44,931 nucleotides of DNA from Syntrophaceae bacterium (GCA_013388675.1 JACAEW010000034.1:1-44931), one strand, 5' to 3'; positions 16,118-25,232 are shown, numbered from the stretch's first letter. Notes: generated by a model not told the origin, from the sequence alone. Numbers and translations: made by a program.

Positions 16118-16630
16118 CTATTTGGCGAGGGCTTGGCTTAACAGCTCTTTCCGCTGGTTGAATTTCCTTTCCAGGGAATCCACAAGGGTATCGGCCTCTC
16201 CGATCTTTTTCTCCCGCACGGCCGGGGTGGCGGCCGGCCCGACCTCCTCGATGCTCTTCTGAATGTTCTCCAGGTCATCCACCAGGGAAAGATCGAAGGA
16301 GTAAAGGCGGTCCAGCTCATCCTCCCGGATTTTCTCCAGGTCGAAGATTCCGCTGTAGCCGTAGCTTGCGTACCGGATCGTATCCGCCATCTGCTGGAGG
16401 CGGGAGGAGAAGCGGTCCAGTTTGGCCAAAGATTCCATCTGGCCTTTATCGGTTAAATCCAAGGTGACCTTCTTCACCTGGGAGCGGTATTCCTGCAGGC
16501 GGAAAGCCAAGTGCTCCCGGAGCTTCTTATCCGTTTCCCGGCGATGCTCACGTTCCTTATAGCTGCGGACACCCGGAATCTTTCTCATCCATGTCTCGAT
16601 ACGATCCGCCATTCCTTTCGGCTTGTCCAT
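16118..16630 (-). CDS. Coiled-coil protein of an SPFH operon, unknown function
   Basis: A 170-residue, highly charged, mostly helical protein with no signal peptide or membrane segment. The N-terminal part (DRIETWMRKIPGVRSYKERE) is followed by long amphipathic helices and a conserved-looking core TIRYASYGYSGIFDLEKI. Similar proteins sit next to SPFH genes in other bacteria as far as I recall, but I know no assigned function. GGAGG lies just upstream of the start at 16630, and the SPFH gene begins 87 nt downstream. No PspA homologue is present here, so this could be the helical partner in its place; that is speculation. Confidence 0.78.
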   Translation of the reverse strand: MDKPKGMADRIETWMRKIPGVRSYKEREHRRETDKKLREHLAFRLQEYRSQVKKVTLDLTDKGQMESLAKLDRFSSRLQQMADTIRYASYGYSGIFDLEKIREDELDRLYSFDLSLVDDLENIQKSIEEVGPAATPAVREKKIGEADTLVDSLERKFNQRKELLSQALAK

Positions 16631-16670
16631 AGGACCTCCAAAGGGATGAATATTCTTATCCCCTGGGCAT

Positions 16671-16700
16671 ATTTAACCATCGATCGGGGGGGTCTGTCCA
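16671..16700 (-). promoter_or_regulatory. Possible promoter for the SPFH operon
   Basis: On the minus strand TGGACA (16700-16695) and TTAAAT (16676-16671) are 18 bp apart, about 40 nt before the start at 16630. The rest of the 311-bp gap 16631-16941 holds only a hairpin (AGGCGGGAG 16835-16843 with CTCCCGCCT 16862-16870) near the end of the DASS transporter gene. Confidence 0.35.
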
Positions 16701-16941
16701 GTCAGGGTTTTGAAATCATAGGGTTTTAATGATTATCCTATCTATCGGCTGGCTATCGAAGAAAATTAAAAAACACAAGGGCGATGTCCGGAAAGCATCC
16801 TATCCTTTATCAAGCCGAGAGGATGCAGACGGCCAGGCGGGAGGATGGCTGGGAATCATCGCTCCCGCCTGCGCCCCGAAAAGACAGAAAAGCAATGGGG
16901 TATGGGTAAACTTGAGATGGGGATGCCGGATTTCATCCCTT

Positions 16942-18366
16942 CTACCACAACCCCAGAATCTTCCACCAGGGGAAGCCCACTCCCATCCAGATGATGATGT
17001 TGATGAAGGAGAGGAGCAGCCCGAATTTCCACCAGGTCTTCTGGTCAACGTAACCCGCATTGAAATAGATGGGAGCGGGGCCCGTGCCGTAATGGGTAAT
17101 CCCTGCACAAAGGTTGGAAAAAAAAGCCATGGTTAGCGTCGCTATGTAAGGAGGAGCCCCGGCTGCGATGATGACCGCCAAAAAGGGTGGGAACAAAGCG
17201 GTCGTATGAGCGCTCAGGCTGGCAAACCCGTAGTGGCTGTAAAAATAGATCAGGATTAGGATGATCAAGGCGGCAAACCATCCCATCCCGGCCACGCTCC
17301 CACCCGCCGTGTTGGCGAACCATTTCATGAGCCCAAGAGTGTTGAGCTGGCCGGCCATCATGACCAGCCCCCCAAACCAGAACAGGGCATCCCAGGCGCC
17401 CTTTTCGCCCAGGACATCATCCCACCGGATGACCCCGGTTACCAACATCACGCAGACTCCCAGGAGGGCCACGAGCGTCGCATCGAGCTTGGTCCATTCC
17501 CCGGTAATCCAAAGCGTCAGGATGACCAGAAAGACAGCGATCATCTTTTTTTCTCTTCCGCTCATGGGCCCCATCTTTTCCAGCTCCGTGTGGGCCAATT
17601 GCGTCGCTTGCGGAGTTGCTTTGATCTCGGGCGGGTATAATTTATAGAGAAGGTAGGGAACGATGGCCAACGAGATCAAGCCGGGTACGATGGCCGCCAC
17701 GAACCATGTCCCCCAGGATAGGGAGACATTGGCCGTCTTTTTGGCCAGTTCAACAACCAGCGGGTTAATGGCACACGAGGTCATGAACATGGCCGAAGTG
17801 ACCACCACCCCCTGGTATTCCATCTTCATCAGGTAGGAACCGATTTTCCGGGCTGAGTCCCCCGGCTCGGACCCGAAGGTGCTGCACAGGGAACGGACGA
17901 TCGGGTATAAAATTCCCCCAGCCCGGGCCGTGTTCGAGGGGGTGGCGGGCGAGAGGACCAAATCGCTGGCTTCGATGGCATACGCCAACCCCAGCGTCTT
18001 TTTGCCGAAGGCCCTGATGAAATGGAAAGCGATTCTTCGCCCCAGGCCGGTGATGATGAATCCCCGGGCAATCAAGAAAGCGGATACGATCAACCATACC
18101 GTGCTGTTGGCGAAGCCCGAAAGCGCCTGGCCGATTTTCAGAATCCCAGTCAAGGCGGTCATCATCACGCCAATGATAACCACCGCTCCCATTGGAATGG
18201 GAGTGAGGATTAACCCCACAATGGTAGCCACGAAAATAGCCAGGAGATGCCAAGCTTCCGGTTTAACTCCGGCGGGGACGGGGGAGAACCAAATAATAAT
18301 CCCGACAAGGATGACGATGAGGCCCCGCTTAATCGCCCCGCCCATATCACGTTCCTTCCCGTTCAT
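16942..18366 (-). CDS. DASS (SLC13) family di/tricarboxylate transporter
   Basis: A 474-residue membrane protein with about 11-12 hydrophobic segments. It has the two substrate/sodium-site motifs of divalent anion:sodium symporters: SPATPSNTARAGG in the first half and SLSAHTTALFPPF in the second. The closest recalled types are the SodiT1/DiT1, CitT and TtdT proteins that move malate, 2-oxoglutarate, citrate, tartrate or succinate, often by exchange. It is transcribed away from the fumarase-type genes at 18672-20184, and the pair mirrors the E. coli ttdAB-ttdT arrangement in content. An exchange such as substrate in, succinate or fumarate out is plausible. The start at 18366 follows GGAAAGGAG. 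Confidence 0.92.
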   Translation of the reverse strand: MNGKERDMGGAIKRGLIVILVGIIIWFSPVPAGVKPEAWHLLAIFVATIVGLILTPIPMGAVVIIGVMMTALTGILKIGQALSGFANSTVWLIVSAFLIARGFIITGLGRRIAFHFIRAFGKKTLGLAYAIEASDLVLSPATPSNTARAGGILYPIVRSLCSTFGSEPGDSARKIGSYLMKMEYQGVVVTSAMFMTSCAINPLVVELAKKTANVSLSWGTWFVAAIVPGLISLAIVPYLLYKLYPPEIKATPQATQLAHTELEKMGPMSGREKKMIAVFLVILTLWITGEWTKLDATLVALLGVCVMLVTGVIRWDDVLGEKGAWDALFWFGGLVMMAGQLNTLGLMKWFANTAGGSVAGMGWFAALIILILIYFYSHYGFASLSAHTTALFPPFLAVIIAAGAPPYIATLTMAFFSNLCAGITHYGTGPAPIYFNAGYVDQKTWWKFGLLLSFINIIIWMGVGFPWWKILGLW

Positions 18367-18409
18367 ACGCCTCTCCTTTCCCCTATATTTGACCCTCTAG
18401 ATTCAGTTT

Positions 18410-18438
18410 CTTTAAACATTTCCGCTCGCCTTTGTCAA
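18410..18438 (-). promoter_or_regulatory. Predicted promoter for the DASS transporter
   Basis: On the minus strand TTGACA (18438-18433) and TTAAAG (18415-18410) are 17 bp apart. It is back to back with the fumarase promoter at 18531. Confidence 0.6.
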
Positions 18439-18530
18439 GCTCTGATTTTAGAGCAAATCGTTCGATGGCGTTGAATCATTTTTCCTCTGCCGGAAATCCT
18501 GACTGTTTCCCCCCCGGCAATGCTTTATCC

Positions 18531-18559
18531 TTGACCCTCATTCCCTCCCTTCTTATAAT
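18531..18559 (+). promoter_or_regulatory. Predicted promoter for the fumarase-type genes
   Basis: TTGACC at 18531-18536 and a perfect TATAAT at 18554-18559 with a 17-bp spacer; transcription would start near 18566, about 105 nt before the TTG start at 18672. Confidence 0.7.
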
Positions 18560-18671
18560 TCGATGAAAGAGGAGCCCTTGTTCTGCTTATGAAGCAATGG
18601 GTCCGGAGCATGCACCCCCCGCAGTTCTCCGTCAGAGTTCGGCACTCCAGATATGGAAAGGAGGACTTGAA

Positions 18672-19562
18672 TTGATCCCCAGAGAAAAGCTGACCGAAAT
18701 CATCATCGAACTCTTAAAGAGAGCTTCCATCTGTCTGCCCCGGAGCGTGAAGGAGGAGTTGCAGGCGGCTCTGCGCAAGGAAGAGGAGGAAGTAACCCGA
18801 CACCAGCTGGAAACCATTCTGGAGAATATCTCCATTGCCGAGGATCGCGAGATTCCGGTGTGCCAGGACACGGGTGTTCCCATTTTTTTCGCGAAGGTGG
18901 GAAGAAATTGGGCAGCCGTCAGTGAGGTCGCAGCGGCCATCACTGAAGGGACGGTGAAAGCAACCAAGGCCATCCCCCTTCGGGAAAACGTGATTCATCC
19001 CCTCACCAAAGAGAATTCCGGCACCAACACCGGCTGGAGGATGCCTTTTATCTACTATGAAATGACTTCCGAGGAGTTCAGCGAGATTCAGGTTCTCCTC
19101 AAGGGTTTCGGGTCCGAAGCCAAAACCTCCCTGGCCTATATTCCCACCTCGGAGGACGTGGTGAAGGGAACCCTCAAGTTCGTGCTCGACTGCGCCCGCA
19201 AAGGATTCGGAGAACCCTGCCCGCCCTACATCCTCGGAGTGGGAATGGGGGGGACGTCGGATATTGCCGCCATGCTGGCGAAAAAGGCCTTTCTGCGGCT
19301 CCCCCTGGGGAAGAAGAACCCCGACCCTGCGGCCGCCGATCTGGAGGAGAAGCTTCTCGCGGCGGTCAACGCGACGGGGATCGGGGCCATGGGCATGGGG
19401 GGGAAAACCACGGCCCTGGCGGTTCACGTGGAACTTTGCGGAACCCACTCCGCCGCAGTGCCCGTGGCCGTGGCCATCCAGTGCTGGGCCGACCGGCAGG
19501 CCGCGGTGAGAATCCATTCGGACGGGACTTTTGAATTTCTGGAGGAAAGAAAAAATGGCTGA
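18672..19562 (+). CDS. Class I fumarase / L-tartrate dehydratase-type hydro-lyase, alpha subunit, TTG start
   Basis: A 296-residue [4Fe-4S] hydro-lyase subunit. Cluster cysteines lie in VCQDTGVP (C64), in DCARKGFGEPCPP near 185-192 and in ELCGTH near residue 270. VIHPLTKENSGTNTG is the substrate-binding segment. The frame opens at 18597, but AAAGGAGG at 18657-18664 with 7-nt spacing points to TTG at 18672 as the start, giving MIPREKLTEI and the usual family length. The final 8 nt overlap the beta gene. With that subunit it should interconvert fumarate and malate, or dehydrate tartrate to oxaloacetate; sequence does not decide. The divergent DASS transporter supports a carboxylate-fermentation role. 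Confidence 0.9.
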   Translation: MIPREKLTEIIIELLKRASICLPRSVKEELQAALRKEEEEVTRHQLETILENISIAEDREIPVCQDTGVPIFFAKVGRNWAAVSEVAAAITEGTVKATKAIPLRENVIHPLTKENSGTNTGWRMPFIYYEMTSEEFSEIQVLLKGFGSEAKTSLAYIPTSEDVVKGTLKFVLDCARKGFGEPCPPYILGVGMGGTSDIAAMLAKKAFLRLPLGKKNPDPAAADLEEKLLAAVNATGIGAMGMGGKTTALAVHVELCGTHSAAVPVAVAIQCWADRQAAVRIHSDGTFEFLEERKNG

Positions 19563-20184
19563 ATACGAGCTGAGCATTCCCCTGGGCGTAGAAGATGTCC
19601 GCCGTCTCAGAGCGAAAGACGCCGTATATGTGACCGGTGAAGTGCTGACCGTCCGGGATATGGCCTATGAACGAATTCTAAAGGCCCTTGACTCCCATGC
19701 GGCCCTGCCTTTCAGCCTCCAGGACAAGGCCATCTGGCATGCCGGCCCCATTACTAAACAGGAAGGGCCGAAATGGAGGCCCGTTGCCGTGGGTTCCACC
19801 ACCAGCTCGAGGTTCACCGGCCCGGCGGCCCGCCTGATCGAAAAGATGGGCGTCAAAATGGTCATCGGAAAAGGGTTTATGGGACCCCAGGCTTTGGAGG
19901 CCTTCCAAAAATACGGGGCGGTGTATGCCCATACCACCGGCGGCACCGCCGCCTATTACGCCAGCCAGATTCCGGAGATTCAGGGGGTTCATTGGCTGGA
20001 CCTGGGGATGCCCGCGGCGGTCTGGGTCCTGAAAGTGAAGCGGCTGGGGCCTCTGATCGTGGCCATGGACTCCCACGGCCGGAATATTTTCGATGAGCTC
20101 CAATCCCGGGTGGACGATTCTCTGGACCGGATTTTCCAGGATTTAAAAATCGACCCCGCGCATAAATATCTCTGGTGGCCTTGA
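19555..20184 (+). CDS. Class I fumarase / L-tartrate dehydratase-type hydro-lyase, beta subunit
   Basis: A 209-residue swivel-domain subunit. Motifs seen are GEVLTVRDMAYERI, IWHAGPITK, VGSTTSSRFTGPAARLI (typical members have a GPTTSxRM form), GKGFMGPQALEAFQKYGAVY and MDSHGRNIFDE. The start at 19555 (MAEYELSIPL) overlaps the alpha stop by 8 nt; the frame upstream to 19531 lies inside alpha. The Arg-Phe in place of Arg-Met in the substrate loop and the preceding VGS are small departures that could reflect a different substrate. It forms the heterodimer with the alpha subunit, each providing part of the active site. Confidence 0.9.
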   Translation: MAEYELSIPLGVEDVRRLRAKDAVYVTGEVLTVRDMAYERILKALDSHAALPFSLQDKAIWHAGPITKQEGPKWRPVAVGSTTSSRFTGPAARLIEKMGVKMVIGKGFMGPQALEAFQKYGAVYAHTTGGTAAYYASQIPEIQGVHWLDLGMPAAVWVLKVKRLGPLIVAMDSHGRNIFDELQSRVDDSLDRIFQDLKIDPAHKYLWWP

Positions 20185-20329
20185 CCGAAGAGGAGAAGTT
20201 CCGTAACGGGTTCGCTTTTATAGCCTTGTGTTTCGTGAATAAATATACCATCCGAAAATTTCAGCGCAAAACTTTCTTGAACTGAAGGTATGCCTCCCAG
20301 GGGTACTCGGGGTCTCATGAAGGTGATCG

Positions 20330-20576
20330 TCATTCATGCATGGGAAGTTGAGAGAATTGATCCAGGACGCATCCCGCTTGCCCTGATTCGCTTTGGTTCC
20401 GGGCAGGCGGGGCATGGGCCTTGGGAGCAGGTTTTGATTTGACCAGCCAGAGGCCCAGGTGTCTGAGGATGGCCTTGACGACCTCCCGGTCTTCGAAAAG
20501 GCTGATCCGAGTGATTCCCCCAGATCCAAGCTTTCGCGAGGACAGGCTTCGGGGAGTTCAGGGGGTCGACCTTCCC
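20330..20576 (-). pseudogene. Decayed C-terminal end of an IS91-like (Y2) transposase
   Basis: On the minus strand, from about 20510 down to a stop at 20330-20332, one frame reads GGITRISLFEDREVVKAIL, then RHLGLWLVKSKPAP. This is the typical C-terminal end of Y2-type (IS91/ISCR-like) transposases, where a CPxCGG zinc pair is followed by IxFIEDPEVIxKILxHLGLW. Just upstream another frame gives VDPLNSPKP, matching the VDPLxCPxC segment with both Cys lost, so there is at least one frameshift and decay of the zinc site. The rest of the transposase is absent. It occupies the centre of the 627-bp gap 20185-20811, which otherwise shows nothing. Confidence 0.6.
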
Positions 20577-20811
20577 CGATCCAGTCGGAGACAGGCTCCA
20601 AGAAAATACCGGTGCAGCATCTTCGGGCGATTGAAGCTTCCAGGGCTACCTTCCAGGAAAGATTGGGTTGTTTCCCCGGACCCATTTATGATATAAATCA
20701 TTGGGCCTGGCGGGAAAGGTTCCTATTCTGAATCTCCAATCTTTTTGACCGCTTTCCTCCCTTGAGACGGTACTGAAAGCGAAATTTCTGCGACGGAGGC
20801 TTTGCGCTGGA

Positions 20812-23800
20812 ATGGATAAAGACGGGTTTCACTTGGGATTGGACGTAGGGTCGGTAAGCGCCAAGACGGTTTTAATCGATGAGGATATGAATGTCGTTGA
20901 AGAGCATTACACTAGGACCAAAGGGCAGCCCCTGGAGACGGTCCTCCGGGTCCTGAATGAGATCCTGACCCGGGTTTCACCCGATCGGATCCGGAGCGTT
21001 TCGGTTACCGGGACTGCCGCCAAAATGATCGCCGAGCTCCTGGGGGCGGAATTCGTCAATGAGGTCATTGCCCAGGCCAAATCGACCAGCCATTTTCACC
21101 CGGAGGTGAAGACCATCATCGAGATGGGAGGGGAGGATTCCAAGCTCCTGCTCATCGACACCACACCGGGCAACGGCGATTACCAGATCCAGGATTTCTC
21201 CATGAACACCATCTGCGCCGCGGGCACGGGTTCCTTCCTGGACCAGCAGGCCAACCGCCTCCATTACACCATCGAGGAATTCAGCGAGCTCGCCCTCAAG
21301 TCCAAGCACCCCCCGCGGATCGCCGGGCGGTGCAGCGTCTTCGCCAAGAGCGATATGATCCACCTGCAGCAGGGGGCCACGCCGGACTACGACATCGTGG
21401 CCGGTCTCTGCTACGCCCTGGCCCGTAACTATAAGTCCAACATCGCCAAGGGAAAGAACATGGTCACCCCGGTCTCCTTCCAGGGAGGGGTGGCCGCCAA
21501 CCTGGGGATGCGCAAGGCTTTCCTCGACGTGCTGGAGCTGAAAGAGGGAGAATTCATCATTCCCAAGCATTTCGCTTCCATGGGGGCCATCGGGGCCGCT
21601 TTCCTGACCATGGAAAACCCGGCCAAGTGGAAGAAGTTTGAAGGGGTGGAGCGCCTGCGCGACTATGTGAGCCGCCCGGTCACGCCGGACAAGACCCTCG
21701 AACCTCTCTCGCTTTCCGAGCACCATTTGAAGGAGAGCCGATGGGAGCCCCTCCGGAGCACTCCGGATGGAAAGAAAATCCCCGCCTACCTGGGGATCGA
21801 CGTGGGTTCCATCTCCACCAACGTGGTGGTTACCGACGAGAATATCAAGGTCCTATCCAAGCGTTACCTCATGACCGCGGGTCGTCCCATCGAGGCCATC
21901 CGCCAGGGATTGAAGGAAGTGGGCGAGGAAGTGGGCCACCTGGTGGAAATCAAAGGGGTCTGTACTACCGGGTCGGGCCGCTATCTCACCGGGGACTACG
22001 TGGGCGCCGACGTGATCCGGAACGAGATCACCGCCCAAGCAACGGCCGCGGCCTTTATCGACCCGGAAGTGGACACCATCTTTGAAATCGGCGGGCAGGA
22101 CTCGAAGTACATATCCATGGAACACGGGGCCATCGTGGACTTCGAGATGAACAAGGCCTGCGCCGCTGGCACGGGTTCCTTCCTGGAAGAACAGGCCGAA
22201 AAGCTGGGGATCTCCATCAAGGGAGAATTCGGCAGCCTGGCCCTGGGCTGTAAAAGCCCCTGTTCCCTCGGCGAGCGGTGCACGGTCTTCATGGAATCGG
22301 ACCTGGTCCATTATCAGCAGAAAGGGGCCAAACGGGACGATCTCGTAGCCGGCCTTTCTTATTCCATCGTCCTCAATTACCTGAACAAAGTGGTGGGGGA
22401 CAAACGGGTGGGCAACAAGATCTTTTTCCAGGGCGGAACGGCCTTCAACAAGGGGGTGGTGGCAGCCTTTGAGAAGGTAACCGGGAAGAAGATCATCGTT
22501 CCCGAGCATAACGAGGTCACCGGGGCCATCGGTTGCTGCATCCTGGCCCGGGACGAGAACAAATCCGGCAAGACCAACTTCAAAGGCTGGGATTTGAGCA
22601 ACCGGCCCTACGAGCTGACCTCTTTCGAGTGCAAGGAGTGCCCCAACCGCTGCGAGATCCGCAGGGTCACCATCCAGGGGGAAAAGCCCCTCTTCTACGG
22701 CAGCCGGTGCGAGAAGTACGACGTGGACCGTACCCGGAAGCGGCGCGACGACCTGCTCGATCTTTTCAAGGAACGGGAAGAGGCCCTCATGGCCTCCTAC
22801 GTGGAAGAAAAACCCGTCCCGCAGGACGCCCCGACGATCGGCATCCCCCGTCTTCTTAATTTCCTGGAGCTCATGCCCTTCTGGAAGACCTTCTTCACCG
22901 CATTGGGATTCCGCATGATCTTCTCGGACCCGACCAACAAGCGCCTCATCCACAAGGGGGTGGAGAAGATCGTGGCCGAAACCTGCTTCCCCATCAAGGT
23001 GGCCCACGGGCATCTTCTCGACCTGATCGACAAAGGGGTGGACACGATCTTCCTGCCCAGCGTCATCACCATGCCATTATCCCATCCTGACCTGGACCGT
23101 TCCTTTGCCTGTCCCTACGTGCAGGCCTTCCCTTACTCGGTCAAATCGGCGATCGACTTCAAGGCCCACGGGGTGAAGGTCCTCTCCCCGGTGATCCACC
23201 TGGGGGCGGAGCGGAAAAACCTGGAACAGTCCCTGGCCAACATGTGCAAGGAGCTGGGCAAGGATGCGGAGGAGGTCCGTCAGGCCATCGACAAGGCCGA
23301 GGCCGCCCAGGGAAGCTTCTATGCTTCCATGAAGCGGCGCGGCCGGGAAGTTCTGCAGAACCTGAAGGAGGACGAAAAGGCCATGGTCATCGTCAGCCGT
23401 CCCTACAACGGCTGCGACCCGGGGGTCAATCTGGGCATCCCCCAGAAACTGCGCGACCTGGGGGTCATCGCCATCCCCATGGATTGCCTGCCCCTGGACG
23501 AGATGGACCTCCTGGACGACTGGAAGGACATGTACTGGAAGTACGGCCAGAAGATTTACAGCGCAGCCCATATCGTCCGGGACGATCCCCGGCTTTACGC
23601 CATTTACATCACCAACTTCGCCTGCGGCCCGGACTCCTTCATCCTGCATTTCTTCAAAGAAAAGATGCGGGGAAAGCCATACCTGCAGATCGAGGTGGAT
23701 GAACACAGCGCGGACGTGGGGGCCATCACGCGCCTCGAGGCTTTCCTGGACAGCCTGAAGAATATCCGCAAAGACCGACAGGTGGAGGAGCGGAAACCCA

Positions 23801-25047
23801 AGACCATCGTCGTCACCCACGACGCCAACCACCGCAAAGTTTACGTTCCCTACATGGCCGAGGGGGCCCATGCCATCGTGGGAGCCTTCCAGGCCTGCGG
23901 GATCGATGCCGAAGTGACTCCCAAATCCAACCAGGAGACGGTCTACTGGGGAAGGAAGTACACCTCCGGCAAGGAATGTTATCCCTGCATCCTGACCACC
24001 GGCGACATGGTTCGAGTGGTGAAAAGCCCGGGCTTCGACCGCAATAAGGTGGCCTTTTTCATGCCCTCCGGAAACGGTCCCTGCCGGTTCGGCCAATACC
24101 ACCGGCTCCACCGTTTGATCCTGGACGACCTAGGATACCCCGATGTTCCCATCTACTCTCCAACCCAGGACGAAAATCTTTACAAAGACCTGCATATGAT
24201 GGGCAAGAATTTTACCCGCCTGGGCTGGCAGGGCATGGTGGCCGTCGATCTTCTGGAAAAGAAGCTGCGCGAGACGAGGCCCTATGAGGTTCATGAGGGG
24301 GATTCGGACCGCGTGTTCCAGACCTATTTGAAAAAAGCTTACGAAGCGGTGCGGGACAGCCAGGACGACCCCTCTTTGTGCATGGAAGGGCTGGTTCAGG
24401 TTCTCCAGGATGCCCGGAGGGATTTCGACCGGGTGGAAGTGCGGGACAAGGGCACGAAACCCCGCATCGGCGTCGTGGGAGAAATCTACATCCGCTCCAA
24501 TGACTTCAGCAACGAGTTCATCGTCAAGTCGCTGGAAAAGCTGGGCGGGGAAGTTTGGCTCCCGCCCATATCCGAATGGTTTCTATACTTGAACTTCACC
24601 TCCCGGCGCTACAGCCTGCAGAACCGGAGGTTCGGAAACTTCTGGAAGACCTACATCACCGAACTCGTCCAGAAACGGGACGAACACAAATTGGATCACA
24701 TCTTCGATGGCAATCTGGTCAATCACCCCGAGCCTTCGATCAAGGAAACCCTCAAGGCGGCCAAGCCCTACCTGGATGACTCCTTCGAAGGAGAAGCCGT
24801 TCTCTCCATCGGAAAATGCGACGACTACTTGAAGAAAGGCTGTTCCGGGCTGGTGAACGTCATGCCCTTTACCTGCATGCCCGGGACCATCGTGGGGGCG
24901 GTGATGAAACGGTACCGCGAAGACCACAATAATATCCCCTTTCTCAACATGGCCTACGACGGTCAGGAGGAGACCAACACCCTCACCCGCCTGGAGGCCT
25001 TCATGCACCAGGCCCGCCAGTACCAAAAGCAGCATATCAATAAATAG
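20812..25047 (+). CDS. Giant 2-hydroxyacyl-CoA dehydratase activase-type protein (two ASKHA domains, DUF2229/HgdB-like region)
   Basis: A 1411-residue cytosolic protein. Domain 1 (about 6-290) and domain 2 (about 324-595) are both BadF/BcrA-type ASKHA ATPases, each with LGxDVGS, a GG(E/Q)DSK loop and CAAGTGSF. The Cys that bridge a [4Fe-4S] cluster in HgdC-type activators occur in both: C135 and C174 in domain 1, C450 and C490 in domain 2, so the two domains may form an internal pseudo-dimer around one cluster. A Cys-rich linker follows (C607, C610, C614, C633). The C-terminal 700 residues hold a DUF2229 region (from about 675, GIPRLLNFLELMPFW) and an HgdB-like part with further Cys. Such proteins couple ATP hydrolysis to low-potential electron transfer in anaerobes; the target is unknown. 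GGAGG lies 12 nt before the start. It stands alone. Confidence 0.9.
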   Translation: MDKDGFHLGLDVGSVSAKTVLIDEDMNVVEEHYTRTKGQPLETVLRVLNEILTRVSPDRIRSVSVTGTAAKMIAELLGAEFVNEVIAQAKSTSHFHPEVKTIIEMGGEDSKLLLIDTTPGNGDYQIQDFSMNTICAAGTGSFLDQQANRLHYTIEEFSELALKSKHPPRIAGRCSVFAKSDMIHLQQGATPDYDIVAGLCYALARNYKSNIAKGKNMVTPVSFQGGVAANLGMRKAFLDVLELKEGEFIIPKHFASMGAIGAAFLTMENPAKWKKFEGVERLRDYVSRPVTPDKTLEPLSLSEHHLKESRWEPLRSTPDGKKIPAYLGIDVGSISTNVVVTDENIKVLSKRYLMTAGRPIEAIRQGLKEVGEEVGHLVEIKGVCTTGSGRYLTGDYVGADVIRNEITAQATAAAFIDPEVDTIFEIGGQDSKYISMEHGAIVDFEMNKACAAGTGSFLEEQAEKLGISIKGEFGSLALGCKSPCSLGERCTVFMESDLVHYQQKGAKRDDLVAGLSYSIVLNYLNKVVGDKRVGNKIFFQGGTAFNKGVVAAFEKVTGKKIIVPEHNEVTGAIGCCILARDENKSGKTNFKGWDLSNRPYELTSFECKECPNRCEIRRVTIQGEKPLFYGSRCEKYDVDRTRKRRDDLLDLFKEREEALMASYVEEKPVPQDAPTIGIPRLLNFLELMPFWKTFFTALGFRMIFSDPTNKRLIHKGVEKIVAETCFPIKVAHGHLLDLIDKGVDTIFLPSVITMPLSHPDLDRSFACPYVQAFPYSVKSAIDFKAHGVKVLSPVIHLGAERKNLEQSLANMCKELGKDAEEVRQAIDKAEAAQGSFYASMKRRGREVLQNLKEDEKAMVIVSRPYNGCDPGVNLGIPQKLRDLGVIAIPMDCLPLDEMDLLDDWKDMYWKYGQKIYSAAHIVRDDPRLYAIYITNFACGPDSFILHFFKEKMRGKPYLQIEVDEHSADVGAITRLEAFLDSLKNIRKDRQVEERKPKTIVVTHDANHRKVYVPYMAEGAHAIVGAFQACGIDAEVTPKSNQETVYWGRKYTSGKECYPCILTTGDMVRVVKSPGFDRNKVAFFMPSGNGPCRFGQYHRLHRLILDDLGYPDVPIYSPTQDENLYKDLHMMGKNFTRLGWQGMVAVDLLEKKLRETRPYEVHEGDSDRVFQTYLKKAYEAVRDSQDDPSLCMEGLVQVLQDARRDFDRVEVRDKGTKPRIGVVGEIYIRSNDFSNEFIVKSLEKLGGEVWLPPISEWFLYLNFTSRRYSLQNRRFGNFWKTYITELVQKRDEHKLDHIFDGNLVNHPEPSIKETLKAAKPYLDDSFEGEAVLSIGKCDDYLKKGCSGLVNVMPFTCMPGTIVGAVMKRYREDHNNIPFLNMAYDGQEETNTLTRLEAFMHQARQYQKQHINK

Positions 25048-25232
25048 AGATCGGCGGTCGGCCTTTCAGCAATCAACTGAGACCCAGAATTATCTTAGTT
25101 TTCTTGGACCTGGATGCTGAAAGCCGATCGCTGGCTAATGGCTGCTTTCCTCTTCCAGCAATCCGCAAATTGGTTTAGAATAACATTGAAATGGTATTGT
25201 CCTTAGGCTGAATGCTGATTGCCGATCCCTTT
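25048..25232. repeat. Degenerate GCTGA-type short repeats with inverted pair
   Basis: The gap after the activase contains GGCCTTTCAGCA near 25060 and its near complement TGCTGAAAGCC near 25116. Further GCTGAATGCTGATTGCCGAT-like units occur near 25207-25228. A related CAGTCAGCAATCAGGTCAGC stretch is near 27449. They look like a low-complexity dispersed repeat, noncoding. Confidence 0.45.

Noticed and set aside
16835..16870. Hairpin as terminator of the DASS gene
   Set aside because: The stem is perfect, but no T-run follows on either strand, so termination is not supported.
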